This document shows, piece by piece, positions 44,415 through 53,601 of a DNA stretch of 60,496 nucleotides. The notes under the pieces are model-generated. The model made no database searches. It was given only the letters and a program-made list of their open reading frames with translations, and was not told where the DNA came from. The DNA is from Lysobacterales bacterium. Lineage in GTDB: Bacteria > Pseudomonadota > Gammaproteobacteria > Xanthomonadales > SZUA-38. The stretch spans positions 1-60,496 of the forward strand of contig JANQOZ010000009.1 in assembly GCA_028285525.1 (NCBI GenBank), written 5' to 3'. The translations under genes and the position numbers were made by a program. How positions within the stretch are numbered: position 1 is the stretch's first letter; each line of letters starts with the position of its first letter.

Positions 44415-44464
44415 CCCTCAGAATTTGCGCCTCAGGGCGCAGGCGACGGAGAGTCGCCCTGAAA

Positions 44465-44498
44465 CGAAAAAGGCGCTGCCACGGCAGCGCCTTTTTTT
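44465..44498. terminator. bidirectional terminator
   Basis: AGGCGCTGCC and GGCAGCGCCT form a 10-bp stem with a two-base loop (44471-44492), flanked by an A run on the left and seven T on the right. It can end both the DUF4097 transcript and the convergent small lipoprotein transcript. Confidence 0.9.
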
Positions 44499-44518
44499 CT
44501 TACTGGGTAGGATCCGCT

Positions 44519-44833
44519 TCAGCCGTCGCCACCGCAGTCCGCGCAGCCGGTGCCGCGACCCATGTTACGCCCCATCGCGCGCTGGGTTCGCTGCGCGTCG
44601 GCGTTCCACTCATCTCGCGTCCGACAGACCTTGACCACCCGGTTAGAACCGATCGGCTTTTGCCTTTTGCACACCAGGCGACGGCCGTCGCTGGTCGTCT
44701 CGGTATCCTGCTGTGCGACGAGCTGTTTCTCGGTTTCCGTGGTGGACGCTGATGCATTATCAACCTCACCGCCACTGGAGGCACAACCCGCCAGCCATGT
44801 GGCACATATGAGCACCAGCAATTGCGTTTTCAT
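44519..44833 (-). CDS. small lipoprotein with a paired-Cys motif
   Basis: The 104-residue protein begins MKTQLLVLICATWLAGCASS with lipobox LAGC (Cys17). After a polar linker, RLVCKRQKPIGSNRVVKVCR and RDEWNADAQRTQR form a short conserved-looking motif, with Cys at about 55 and 70. The C-terminus GTGCADCGGDG has two more Cys. I recognise the motif as a recurring short gammaproteobacterial family but cannot name its role. Outer-membrane attachment is expected because Ala follows the lipidated Cys. Confidence 0.75.
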   Translation of the reverse strand: MKTQLLVLICATWLAGCASSGGEVDNASASTTETEKQLVAQQDTETTSDGRRLVCKRQKPIGSNRVVKVCRTRDEWNADAQRTQRAMGRNMGRGTGCADCGGDG

Positions 44834-44860
44834 GATTTTGGCTCCCTTAACCCGCAGTTT

Positions 44861-44876
44861 TACGAAAGTGTTCGTA
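44861..44876. promoter_or_regulatory. palindrome between the lipoprotein and aldo/keto reductase genes
   Basis: TACGAA and TTCGTA are perfect arms around AGTG. It lies between two divergent genes (starts at 44833 and 44958) and could be an operator, but no regulator gene is beside it. Confidence 0.35.
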
Positions 44877-44957
44877 TAGTCGTGTATCGATCGCTTGATG
44901 TCAACGATCTGCTATGGTGTTCGTCATGTTGTGTACCTCGCGTGATCTCAAATTGTT

Positions 44958-45863
44958 ATGCAGCGCCGACGCCTGCTAGGCGGTGCGCTGGCCGCGTTGG
45001 GTACCTGTGCCGCGGGACCTGCCGGCGCGGTGATCAGCAGACCGATGGGAACCAGCGGCCAGACGCTGCCGGTGATCGGCATGGGCACCTGGCAGACCTT
45101 CGACGTTCCGCCCAACGACCCGTCGCTGACCCAGCTCCGTCAGGTTCTGGCCGCCTTCTATGAGGGCGGCGGCCGAATGGTGGACACCAGCCCGATGTAC
45201 GGGCGCTCAGAGGCGATGCTGGGCAGCATCGCGCGCCAGCTGAAGATCTCCGATCAGCTGTTCTACGCCACCAAGGTCTGGACCGAGGGCAAGGAGGCGG
45301 GCGAACGTCAGATGGACACCTCCGCCAAGCTACTCCATCGCCAGACGATCGACCTGATGCAGGTGCACAACCTGCTTGATCTCAAGACGCAGCTGGCGTC
45401 GATCCGTCAGCGTCGCGAGCAGGGTCGGATTCGCTACATCGGCGTCACTCATTACCAGGCCAGCGCCCATAAGCGCCTCGCTCAGGTGCTGCGGGAAGAG
45501 GTGCTCGACTTTGTCCAGGTGAACTACTCCGTGGTCAATCAGACGGCGGCCGAATTGGTGTTTCCGGTCGCGGCTGAACGGGGTGTGGCCGTGATCGTCA
45601 ATCGGCCCTTCGAGGGCGGGGCCGTTTTTCGGCGCCTGGCCTCACTGCCGCTGCCCGAGTGGGCGCAGGAATACGAGTGCGCCAGCTGGCCGGAGCTGCT
45701 CCTGAAATATGTGGTCGGCCATGAGGCGGTCACCGTGGCAATTCCCGCCACCTCAAATCCCGACCATATGGCGCAGAATATTCGCGCCTGTCAGGGCGAA
45801 GCGGTGACGGGGCAGCGTCGGGTGAAGCTTGGCGAGCAGCTGAAGAGCGCGCTTGACGGCTGA
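44958..45863 (+). CDS. Tat-exported aldo/keto reductase
   Basis: The 301-residue protein starts MQRRRLLGGALAALGTCAAG, a twin-arginine signal with Ala-rich core. The reductase barrel follows with the catalytic tetrad Asp76 and Tyr81 (DTSPMYGRSE), Lys106 (YATKVW) and His137 (QVHNLL). Tat export fits a protein that must fold with its nucleotide cofactor in the cytosol before crossing. The substrate is unknown. The 105 bases after it separate it from the MBL nuclease gene. Confidence 0.9.
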   Translation: MQRRRLLGGALAALGTCAAGPAGAVISRPMGTSGQTLPVIGMGTWQTFDVPPNDPSLTQLRQVLAAFYEGGGRMVDTSPMYGRSEAMLGSIARQLKISDQLFYATKVWTEGKEAGERQMDTSAKLLHRQTIDLMQVHNLLDLKTQLASIRQRREQGRIRYIGVTHYQASAHKRLAQVLREEVLDFVQVNYSVVNQTAAELVFPVAAERGVAVIVNRPFEGGAVFRRLASLPLPEWAQEYECASWPELLLKYVVGHEAVTVAIPATSNPDHMAQNIRACQGEAVTGQRRVKLGEQLKSALDG

Positions 45864-45968
45864 CCTGAGTCTTAGCGAGCCGAACGATCGCGCGCTCTCG
45901 GCCGAGGACGCCCAAACGGGGTCCCGGCCAACAGAGGAAACACATCAGTAAAACAACAGGGAAAGCCC

Positions 45969-47354
45969 ATGCAACTGGAATTCTTCGGCGCCGCCGGTGA
46001 GGTCACCGGCTCCTGTCACATCCTGCGGACAGACAATCACCAGATCCTGCTCGACTGCGGCATGATCCAGGGCGGGAAGAAAAACAATCTTCGAAACTTC
46101 GACCCCTTTCCCTTCGATCCGGCGGCCATCGATGCGGTTGTATTGAGCCACGCCCATATCGACCACTCCGGCCGGCTGCCGCTGCTGGTGAAGCGAGGAT
46201 TCTCCGGCCCGATCTACGCGCAGAACGCCAGCCGGGATCTCACGAAGATTCTCTTGTCCGACAGCGCATTCCTCCAGGAAATGGAGGCCGAGCGCATCAA
46301 CCGGAAACGCCGTCGCAAGGGCAAGCCGCTCTTCAGTCCGCTCTATCGCCAGTCGGATGCCCAGGAGACCATCCACCTGCTCAACGGGCAGCGCTACCGC
46401 GAGTGGTTCGAGCCGGCGCCGGGTATCCGCGCCCGCTACCTGGACGCGGGGCACATCATGGGGTCCGCGGTCGTCGAAGTGGAGGTAGAGACCGGGGAGG
46501 CCAAGAAGCGACTGGTGTTTAGCGGGGACCTCGGCCAATACGACACGCCGATCCTGCGTGACCCGGTATCGCCGGAGTCCGCAGACCTGGTGCTGATGGA
46601 GTCCACCTACGGCAATCGAAACCACCGGGACCGCAACGAAACGATCGAAGAGATCGGCGAAATCATTGCCGCTGCCCGGGCCGATCACGGCAATATCATG
46701 ATCCCCGCTTTTGCGGTGGGGCGATCACAGGAAATCCTGTTTCAGCTTGGCCAGCACTACGAGGAATGGGGCATCGATCGCTGGCAGGTGTTTCTCGACA
46801 GCCCGCTGGCCATCGAAGCCAGCGACATCTACTGGAACTACCCTCACCTGTACGACGAGGAGGCCAGGGAACTGGTCAAGATCAGCCAGATGCCGCCGCT
46901 ACCGAACCTGCAGCTATCGCGCAGCCGCGAAGATTCGCAGGCGCTCAATCGAATCGAAAGCGGTGCCATCTTTATTGCCGGCAGCGGGATGTGTACCGGC
47001 GGGCGCATCATGCATCACCTGAAACACAATCTCTGGCGCCCGCAGTGTCACGTTATCTTTGTCGGCTTTCAGGCGCCCGGCAGCCTCGGCCGGCAGATTA
47101 TCGACGGCCGGGACTACGTCAAAATTCACGGCCAGACCGTGCGGGTTGCGGCCAAGGTTCATACGGTGGGCGGACTTTCTGCGCATGCCGACCAGGGTGA
47201 TCTGCTGCGTTGGTACCAGGGCATCAGCAACCGCCCGCCCGTATACCTGGTACACGGGGAGCCGGAACCCGGCGATGATTTTGCCGCCCATCTAAAACAG
47301 CACACCGGCGTTGAGGCGACCGTCAGCCGACCGGGTATGGTGCTCGACCTCTAG
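45969..47354 (+). CDS. beta-CASP metallo-beta-lactamase-fold ribonuclease
   Basis: The 461-residue protein has the MBL metal motif HAHIDH at 61-66, a second His in DAGHIMGS, the beta-CASP insert between FSGDLGQYDTPILRDP and the C-terminal metal motifs, and VHTVGGLSAHADQGDLL and LVHGEPEP. This is the CPSF73/RNase J-related arrangement, typical of bacterial RNA-processing MBL proteins. It likely cuts RNA in the cytosol. The gene ends four bases before the convergent radical SAM gene stop. Confidence 0.93.
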   Translation: MQLEFFGAAGEVTGSCHILRTDNHQILLDCGMIQGGKKNNLRNFDPFPFDPAAIDAVVLSHAHIDHSGRLPLLVKRGFSGPIYAQNASRDLTKILLSDSAFLQEMEAERINRKRRRKGKPLFSPLYRQSDAQETIHLLNGQRYREWFEPAPGIRARYLDAGHIMGSAVVEVEVETGEAKKRLVFSGDLGQYDTPILRDPVSPESADLVLMESTYGNRNHRDRNETIEEIGEIIAAARADHGNIMIPAFAVGRSQEILFQLGQHYEEWGIDRWQVFLDSPLAIEASDIYWNYPHLYDEEARELVKISQMPPLPNLQLSRSREDSQALNRIESGAIFIAGSGMCTGGRIMHHLKHNLWRPQCHVIFVGFQAPGSLGRQIIDGRDYVKIHGQTVRVAAKVHTVGGLSAHADQGDLLRWYQGISNRPPVYLVHGEPEPGDDFAAHLKQHTGVEATVSRPGMVLDL

Positions 47355-47358
47355 TGGG

Positions 47359-48396
47359 CTAAATGGCGAGGGATAGCTGGTCGCCCGCCTGCGGCGGCGG
47401 CCGGAACTGTGAGGTGTCGAGCGTCACGTCGCGGGCGTTCAGGCCGGCGTTCCGGCGAGCCCGGGCAAAGCGCTGAGCGAACAGATCCGCAAACGGCCCC
47501 TGCCCCCGCATGCGCCGCCCGAAGCCGCCCCGATAAACCTCGCCGCCGTGACACTGGCGTAGCAGATTCATCACCGCCAGCCGGCGATTGGGATAGTGCG
47601 CTCCGAGCCAGTCGGCAAACAGCGACTCCAGCTCCGCCGGCAGCCTGAGCAAAATGTAGCCCGCCGACACCGCACCTGCCTCGCGGCTCGCGCTCAGGAT
47701 CGCCTCCATCTCGTGCTCGGTGATCTTCGGGATGACCGGCGCGACCATCACGCTAACCGGAATGCCGGCGTCGGTGAGCTCGCGAATCACGTTCAGCCGA
47801 ACCTGCGCTGACGCCGTGCGAGGCTCCAGGCGACGCTTGGTCTCCGCAGTCAGTGAGGTAATGCTGACGGCGACCTGTGCCAGCTTCCGACGGGCCATCT
47901 CGGCCAGCAGCGCTTTGTCGCGCAGGATCAGGCTGCTCTTGGTGATCACGCTGACCGGCTGGGAAAAGCGGTTCATCACCTTCAGCAGCTGGCGCGTGAT
48001 ACCCATGCGTTTCTCCGCCGGCTGGTAGGCGTCCGTGTTAGCGCCCAGGGCGATGACCTGACACCGATAGGAAGGTGCACGCAGCTCATGCTCCAGGCGC
48101 TGCGGCGCCTGAGGTTTGGCGAAGATCTGGGTTTCAAAGTCCAGCCCCGGCGACAGCCCGAGATAGGCGTGGCCAGGACGCGCGTAACAGTAAATGCAGC
48201 CGTGTTCACACCCGCGATAGGGGTTAATCGACAGGTTAAAGGGGATATCGGGCGAGCTGTTTCGAGTGATGATCGTGCGGCTGGGCTCGGTGCGCACCCG
48301 CGTGGCTATCCGGTCCAGCGGCGGCGAAGGATCAGGCCGCGTGACCTGGAGATTGAATCGACTAGCAGGGTTGGAAACAGCGCCACGTCCTTTCAT
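47359..48396 (-). CDS. PA0069-family radical SAM protein
   Basis: The 345-residue protein starts MKGRGAVSNPASRFN, the conserved opening of the PA0069 family, at ATG 48396. An ATG at 48417 would add seven residues and overlaps the LexA box, so it is less likely. The radical SAM Cys are 63, 67 and 70 (CEHGCIYC). The family is related to spore photoproduct lyase and, as I recall, belongs to the LexA regulon in Pseudomonas aeruginosa. The box at 48410-48425 supports the same control here. The chemistry of the family is not established. Confidence 0.9.
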   Translation of the reverse strand: MKGRGAVSNPASRFNLQVTRPDPSPPLDRIATRVRTEPSRTIITRNSSPDIPFNLSINPYRGCEHGCIYCYARPGHAYLGLSPGLDFETQIFAKPQAPQRLEHELRAPSYRCQVIALGANTDAYQPAEKRMGITRQLLKVMNRFSQPVSVITKSSLILRDKALLAEMARRKLAQVAVSITSLTAETKRRLEPRTASAQVRLNVIRELTDAGIPVSVMVAPVIPKITEHEMEAILSASREAGAVSAGYILLRLPAELESLFADWLGAHYPNRRLAVMNLLRQCHGGEVYRGGFGRRMRGQGPFADLFAQRFARARRNAGLNARDVTLDTSQFRPPPQAGDQLSLAI

Positions 48397-48409
48397 GCGG
48401 ATAACGATA

Positions 48410-48425
48410 CTGTACATTTATACAG
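48410..48425. promoter_or_regulatory. LexA (SOS) box upstream of the radical SAM gene
   Basis: CTGTACATTTATACAG matches the gammaproteobacterial LexA consensus CTGT-N8-ACAG exactly, with an AT-rich centre. It lies 14 bases before the chosen start codon at 48396, so LexA bound there would block transcription. Confidence 0.85.
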
Positions 48426-48479
48426 CATTCAACCCGCAGTCGATGGCGGGGGGCGTGTGCCCCCTGCCGGAAGCGCAAT

Positions 48480-49136
48480 TTACCGCTGCATTTTCAGCGT
48501 GAAACCGGTCAGATTGCTGGCTGCGGCCAGCAGCACGTCCGGGTGAAGGCGAACCTTATAGTCCGGATTGACGTAGCTGAATTTGATCACCCCGTCGGTA
48601 TCGACGATAAACACCGCCGGCGCCGGCAGCTGGCGATGACCAAACCCGGAGATCTCCTCCAGGTCAAACTCATACTCTTTCATTCGGTTGTACGTTTCGT
48701 CGTCGACCCGAAACGCGATACCGAACGCCTCGGCGATTTTGGAATTGCCGTCGGACGCCAGGAGGTAGCTCGGCTGATCGTCTTCGTCAGCCAGCGCTTC
48801 GGCGAGCAGCTCAGGCCGGTCAGGGCTGATAAAAACGACGTCCTGGTTCAGCGCGGTCAACTCCTCTTCGATCTCGCGCAGCTTCGACCAGTAGAGATTG
48901 CAGAACGGGCACCACCCGCCCCGATAAAAGATCAGCACCGCGGGCCGCTCCATATTCTGGGGATCGAGCGTGAAGGTGTCGCCGCTTGCCGTCGTGGCCG
49001 AAAAGGCCGGGGCCGTCAGGCCTGGCAGCAGCGGCTTGACGTCAGCCGCGTCGCTGGGAACCTCAGCCTGGGCGGGCGTCAGCACGGCCGCCAGCAGCAG
49101 CGAGACCGCGGCGATGAGAGAGGATCTGGGCTTCAT
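48480..49136 (-). CDS. exported peroxiredoxin-like protein
   Basis: The 218-residue protein has a signal peptide (SLIAAVSLLLAAVLTPAQA) and a thioredoxin-fold AhpC/TSA domain with the active-site segment GGWCPFCNLYWSKLREIEEEL (Cys76, Cys79). Two Cys in CPFC favour a thioredoxin-like or bacterioferritin-comigratory-type peroxiredoxin over a classic one. It would reduce peroxides or disulfides in the periplasm. Proximity to a SOS gene may be coincidental. ATG 49136 was chosen as it begins the signal peptide. Confidence 0.88.
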   Translation of the reverse strand: MKPRSSLIAAVSLLLAAVLTPAQAEVPSDAADVKPLLPGLTAPAFSATTASGDTFTLDPQNMERPAVLIFYRGGWCPFCNLYWSKLREIEEELTALNQDVVFISPDRPELLAEALADEDDQPSYLLASDGNSKIAEAFGIAFRVDDETYNRMKEYEFDLEEISGFGHRQLPAPAVFIVDTDGVIKFSYVNPDYKVRLHPDVLLAAASNLTGFTLKMQR

Positions 49137-49229
49137 TGAATTTTCCTGGTTTCGAGGGTGGATTGAACCGTGCACCACGGGCCGTATCCGCAGTAGACCC
49201 GGCAATCCCACATTTTATTGCGAGACGAA

Positions 49230-50882
49230 TTACTGCGAGACAAAGGCCACCGGCTGACTGTGCTCTTCGGCGAGCGCCGCAGCGTAACGTTGTTCAACCT
49301 GGTGCCGGCGCACCTTCAGGGTGGGCGTGAGCAGTCCGTTGCTGGTATCCCAGGTCTCGGAGACCACCAGAATCCGGCCGATCTTCGCGTGCGTTTCCAG
49401 GCTCTCATTGAGCTCTTTGCGCGTGGCGTCGAGGCTCGCTGTAAGCGCCTCCCGAGACTCCTCCGCCGCACTTTCCGCCAGCACCACCAGCGCCACCGGC
49501 TGCGTCATGCCCGACCCGACCAGACACACCAGCTCCACATACGGATTGCGGGCCAGCCGGCCCTCGATCGGCACGGGCGCGACGTATTTGCCTTTGGCGG
49601 TCTTAAAGATTTCCTTGACCCGACCCGTGATGCGAACGTAGCCATCCGCGTCGATCTCCGCCCGGTCGCCGGTCTTGAAGAAACCGTCGTCGGTGAAGCT
49701 CTCGGCCGTTTTCTCCGCGTCGTTGTAATACTCGGTCATCGCGGTGACGGTCTTGATCTGCAGCTCGCCCTCTTCGCTGAGACGCAACTCCGTCCCGGGA
49801 CAGGCCCTGCCGATCGTACCGCGGCGAATCTCGGCTCCGTACGGCAGCAGCGTGCCGTAGGCAAACGTCTCGGTCATGCCCCAGCCTTCGGACAGCGGCA
49901 TATCCAGCGCTTCCCACCAGTCCAGCAGCGAGCCGGCAATCGGCGCGGAGCCGCTCATAAACCAGCGCGAGTGCTCCAGCCCCATCTGGCGCCGGATTCG
50001 CTTTTTGATGAGTCCGCTGACGACGGGTATCTTCAGCAGCAGCGCCAGCCGCTCGGCCGGCAGCTTGTCAAGCACCTGCAGCTGAAAGATTTTCCACAGG
50101 CGCGGCACCGATCCAAAGAAGGTGGGCTGACACTCTTTCAGCGCGTCGATGAAGCGGTCCACCGAATGCACAAACCAGAGCTGACCCTGGTGCACGATTG
50201 AGGAGGCTTCCACGTAGGCCCGCTCCGTGCAGTGAGCCAGCGGCAGGTAGGACAGCAGCCGGTCCTTCGGGCCAAAATCGAGCGCCCGGCCGATCTGATC
50301 GCCGGCGTACAGAAAGCTCTGATAGGTGTGTACCGCACCTTTCGGCTTGCCGGTGCTGCCGGAGGTGTAGAGCAGCGTCATCACGTCGTCCGGTGACGGC
50401 AGGAAGCTGTCGGCCAGCGGCTCATGCTGCGCCAGCAGGTCCTGCCACTGGTGCTGACAGTCGAGCGTCGGGTAAGGGAAAGCGATACGGACCACCTCCG
50501 GGCCGATGCCCGCGTCCTGTTCCTCGGGATGATCGAGCTTGCCGACAAACACCGCCCGGCTGCCGGAATCCTCCAGCGTATGGCGCGTTGTGCCTTCACT
50601 GGCGGAGGAGTAGATCGGCACGGAGATGTAGCCGCCGACCATCAGCGCCAGATCGGCGATGATCCACTCGGCGCAGTTGCGCGAAAAAATGGCGATCCGG
50701 TCGCCGGGCTCAAAGCCCATCGAGCGCAGGGCGCTGGCCAGCCGACGCGCCTGGTCGGCACATTCACCCCAGGTGTACACCCGTGTGCCGTCGTCCGACG
50801 GCTGATGGAGATAGGGGGTTTCGGGGCATTGGCTTTCGTAGTGGTAGAGGTAAGCCTGCGGGGTCGTGAACTGTTCGGGCAT
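49230..50882 (-). CDS. long-chain acyl-CoA ligase (AMP-forming)
   Basis: The 550-residue ligase has the AMP-binding motif LYTSGSTGKPKGA (171-183), GWGMTETFAYG and the C-terminal RITGRVKEIFKTAKGKYVAP hinge. It activates fatty acids to acyl-AMP and acyl-CoA. The sequence belongs with bacterial long-chain ligases rather than acetyl-CoA synthetase. I took ATG 50882 as start since the frame upstream does not look conserved. It is divergent from the TonB-dependent receptor gene, which has its own start at 51066. Confidence 0.9.
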   Translation of the reverse strand: MPEQFTTPQAYLYHYESQCPETPYLHQPSDDGTRVYTWGECADQARRLASALRSMGFEPGDRIAIFSRNCAEWIIADLALMVGGYISVPIYSSASEGTTRHTLEDSGSRAVFVGKLDHPEEQDAGIGPEVVRIAFPYPTLDCQHQWQDLLAQHEPLADSFLPSPDDVMTLLYTSGSTGKPKGAVHTYQSFLYAGDQIGRALDFGPKDRLLSYLPLAHCTERAYVEASSIVHQGQLWFVHSVDRFIDALKECQPTFFGSVPRLWKIFQLQVLDKLPAERLALLLKIPVVSGLIKKRIRRQMGLEHSRWFMSGSAPIAGSLLDWWEALDMPLSEGWGMTETFAYGTLLPYGAEIRRGTIGRACPGTELRLSEEGELQIKTVTAMTEYYNDAEKTAESFTDDGFFKTGDRAEIDADGYVRITGRVKEIFKTAKGKYVAPVPIEGRLARNPYVELVCLVGSGMTQPVALVVLAESAAEESREALTASLDATRKELNESLETHAKIGRILVVSETWDTSNGLLTPTLKVRRHQVEQRYAAALAEEHSQPVAFVSQ

Positions 50883-51065
50883 AGGGCTCCGTTCCGTAGC
50901 TAGCTTCCGATGGGGGCAGTATCTTACCCCGGCTGACGAAAGGATTTGGCGCAGCCTGTCCTGCGGGCGTCCTCGCACCGCCCCCGAGCGGATTCAAACG
51001 GTAGTACAAAAAACCCAACATTTAGCGTATAAGGGGCGCACTGACCACATTCCCAGGAGGGGACC

Positions 51066-53489
51066 ATGAAAAAGACGCCAGTTAAGTCGGCGCTGACGCG
51101 CACGACCTTGCTTGCTACTGGAATCTGGCTTGCGCTGCCCGCGCAGGCACAAGACCCAATGCTGGAAGAAATTGTCGTAACCGCGCAGAAGCGGGAGCAG
51201 AGCCTCCAGGACGTTCCGATCTCCGTCAACGTCGTTACCGGACGCAAGATGGAAGACGTCGGGCTCAAGAAAATCGACGACCTCCAAAACTACGTTCCCA
51301 ACCTGACGATGTCCGAAACCGGCATCGGCAATAACATTTATATCCGCGGCATCGGCTCGGGCATTAACCCAGGTTTTGAGCAGTCGTCCTCGATGTTCGT
51401 CGACGGCGTTCACTACGGCCGCGGCCAGCTGGCTCGCGCCCCGCTGTTCGACATGGCCCGCGTTGAGGTGCTCCGCGGCCCGCAGAGTATTCTGTTCGGC
51501 AAGAACAGTATCGCCGGCGCTATCAGCCTGACCACCGCGCAGCCCACGCAGGAGTTTGAGGGCCAGGTGTCCGCGCTTTATGAGCCGGACCACGGCGAAC
51601 AGGAAGTGAGCGTGATTCTCTCCGGCCCGATCAGCGAGACGCTGTCCGGCCGACTCGCCGTGCGCAAGCGCGACATGGACGGATACATCGAGAACATCAC
51701 CATCGGTGGTGACGAGCCCAATCGCGACGAGCTGACGGTTCGCGGCATCCTGCGCTGGGATCCGAACGATCAACTCAGCGTCAGCGCGAAGTTCGAACGC
51801 AACGAGTTCGACGTACGCGGCCGGCAGGTCGAGATCTTCAGCGACACCTACGCGTTCCCCGGACCGATCCCGACGAACCCGCTGGCGATCCCCTACTCCC
51901 AGTTCCAGGCTCTGGCGCTAGGCCAGGACCCGTCGGTCCTGGACGTCACCCAGGACTTCCGTCGCAGCGCCAACGGCGACTTCAGCAACAATGAGTCGGA
52001 CAACTTCACGCTGAACATCGACTACGATTTCGGCGGCTTTACGCTGTCTTCCATCACGAGCTACGTGCAGTACGAGTTCAGCGAGCTGTGCGACTGCGAC
52101 TTCAGCGGCGCCAACGTGATCCTGGCACCGCTGGAGGAAGACTATGACCAGTTCTCGCAGGAGCTGCGCCTGACCTCACCCGGCGGGGAAACCGTCGACT
52201 GGATTGTCGGTGCGTTCTACCAGACCAACGACCAGTCCTCGCCTGACGCCACGGGCGTACCCGGCAACAGCATCATCGGACCGGTTGTTAACTCGCTGGT
52301 CGGCCCCGGCGCCGGCGACCTGTTTGTGAACAGCGCGGCAGCCCGGACGTTCACCCAGGACACCGATGCGCTGGCCATCTTCGGTCAGGCTACCTGGAAT
52401 GTCTCTGACACGCTGCGCCTGAGCCTGGGTCTGCGCTACACCGATGAGTCCAAGGACGCCACGCGCAACATCGTGCTGTCCGACTTTGCGACCGGCCAGC
52501 CGATCAATCCGGCCACCGAGCCGCTGCGCTTCGGCACCGCGGCCGCGGTCTACGCCGGCCTGTTCGGTATCCAGGTGATTGGCCACGACCTCGTTGGCCA
52601 GCGCGACGACAGCTCCACCGACATCTCGCTGAACGGTCAGTGGGACGTCACCGACGACACGATGCTGTACGCCTCGTTCTCCACCGGCTTCAAGGCCGGC
52701 GGCTTCGACACCCGCTCCAACACGATCCCGGGCGCTTCGGCGATCGGCGTGCCGGGTATCTTCGCCCCGGGGACGCTGCCGGACGGCACGTTCGAGTTTG
52801 AAGACGAGCAGGCTGACTCGCTGGAAATCGGCGCCAAGATGCGTCTCGCTGACGGCGCGGCAGAGCTGAACGCCGCGGCGTTCTTCACCTCCTACGAAGA
52901 CCTGCAGATCAGTATCTTCGACGGCATCCTTGGCTTTAACGTGGGTAACGCCGCCGAGGCTGACATCCAGGGCGTTGAGCTGGACGGCCGCTGGCAGATC
53001 ACCGAGTCGTGGGGCATGTACGGCGCGGTGGCGTTCACGGACTTCGAGTTCAAGAACTTCCAGAACGGCCAGTGCTTCTTCGGCGAGCCCGATCCGGAAG
53101 GCGACCGCCTGTGTGACCGTACCGGTGAAACCAACCAGTACGTGGCCGACTATTCCGGCTCGGTCGGTTTCGACTACCGGACCGACATCGGCAGCTCGCT
53201 GTTTTTCCGCGGCAACCTGGATATCAACTTCACCGACGAGTTCTTCACCGCGCAGAACAACGATCCGCTGACGGTCCAGGACGCCTACGCCAAGATCAAC
53301 CTGCGTCTCGCCCTGAGCAATCAGGCTGACACGTGGGAAGTGGCGCTGCTAGCCCGGAACCTGAACGACGAAGACGTCATCCGCTACTCCAACCCGGTAC
53401 CGCTGTCCGGCACCTTCGGTTCGAACAGCGCCTACGGATTTGTCGAGCGGCCCCGTTCCATCGCGCTGCAGGCAAGCTACCGCTTCTAG
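51066..53489 (+). CDS. TonB-dependent outer-membrane receptor
   Basis: The 807-residue receptor has a signal peptide (TLLATGIWLALPAQAQ), the TonB box EEIVVTAQKREQSLQDVPIS, a plug (about 45-160, VRVLRGPQSILFGKNSIAGA region) and a 22-strand barrel ending with the terminal aromatic SYRF. AGGAGG precedes the ATG. The family includes receptors for sugars, amino acids and small organics in marine gammaproteobacteria; the substrate is not evident. A terminator follows. No SusD-like or regulator gene is beside it. Confidence 0.95.
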   Translation: MKKTPVKSALTRTTLLATGIWLALPAQAQDPMLEEIVVTAQKREQSLQDVPISVNVVTGRKMEDVGLKKIDDLQNYVPNLTMSETGIGNNIYIRGIGSGINPGFEQSSSMFVDGVHYGRGQLARAPLFDMARVEVLRGPQSILFGKNSIAGAISLTTAQPTQEFEGQVSALYEPDHGEQEVSVILSGPISETLSGRLAVRKRDMDGYIENITIGGDEPNRDELTVRGILRWDPNDQLSVSAKFERNEFDVRGRQVEIFSDTYAFPGPIPTNPLAIPYSQFQALALGQDPSVLDVTQDFRRSANGDFSNNESDNFTLNIDYDFGGFTLSSITSYVQYEFSELCDCDFSGANVILAPLEEDYDQFSQELRLTSPGGETVDWIVGAFYQTNDQSSPDATGVPGNSIIGPVVNSLVGPGAGDLFVNSAAARTFTQDTDALAIFGQATWNVSDTLRLSLGLRYTDESKDATRNIVLSDFATGQPINPATEPLRFGTAAAVYAGLFGIQVIGHDLVGQRDDSSTDISLNGQWDVTDDTMLYASFSTGFKAGGFDTRSNTIPGASAIGVPGIFAPGTLPDGTFEFEDEQADSLEIGAKMRLADGAAELNAAAFFTSYEDLQISIFDGILGFNVGNAAEADIQGVELDGRWQITESWGMYGAVAFTDFEFKNFQNGQCFFGEPDPEGDRLCDRTGETNQYVADYSGSVGFDYRTDIGSSLFFRGNLDINFTDEFFTAQNNDPLTVQDAYAKINLRLALSNQADTWEVALLARNLNDEDVIRYSNPVPLSGTFGSNSAYGFVERPRSIALQASYRF

Positions 53490-53519
53490 CGGGCTGCTAT
53501 TCAGGCTGTAAGCTCCAAA

Positions 53520-53550
53520 CCCCGGCGGGTGTTCCCGCCGGGGTTTTCTT
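53520..53550 (+). terminator. rho-independent terminator after the receptor gene
   Basis: CCCCGGCGGG and CCCGCCGGGG form a ten-base perfect stem with loop TGTT, followed by TTTTCTTT. It ends the receptor transcript 31 bases after the stop. Confidence 0.88.
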
Positions 53551-53601
53551 TCCGACACGACACCGTGGCCGTCCCTTGGCCGAACCGTTGATTCAGCCAC
53601 C

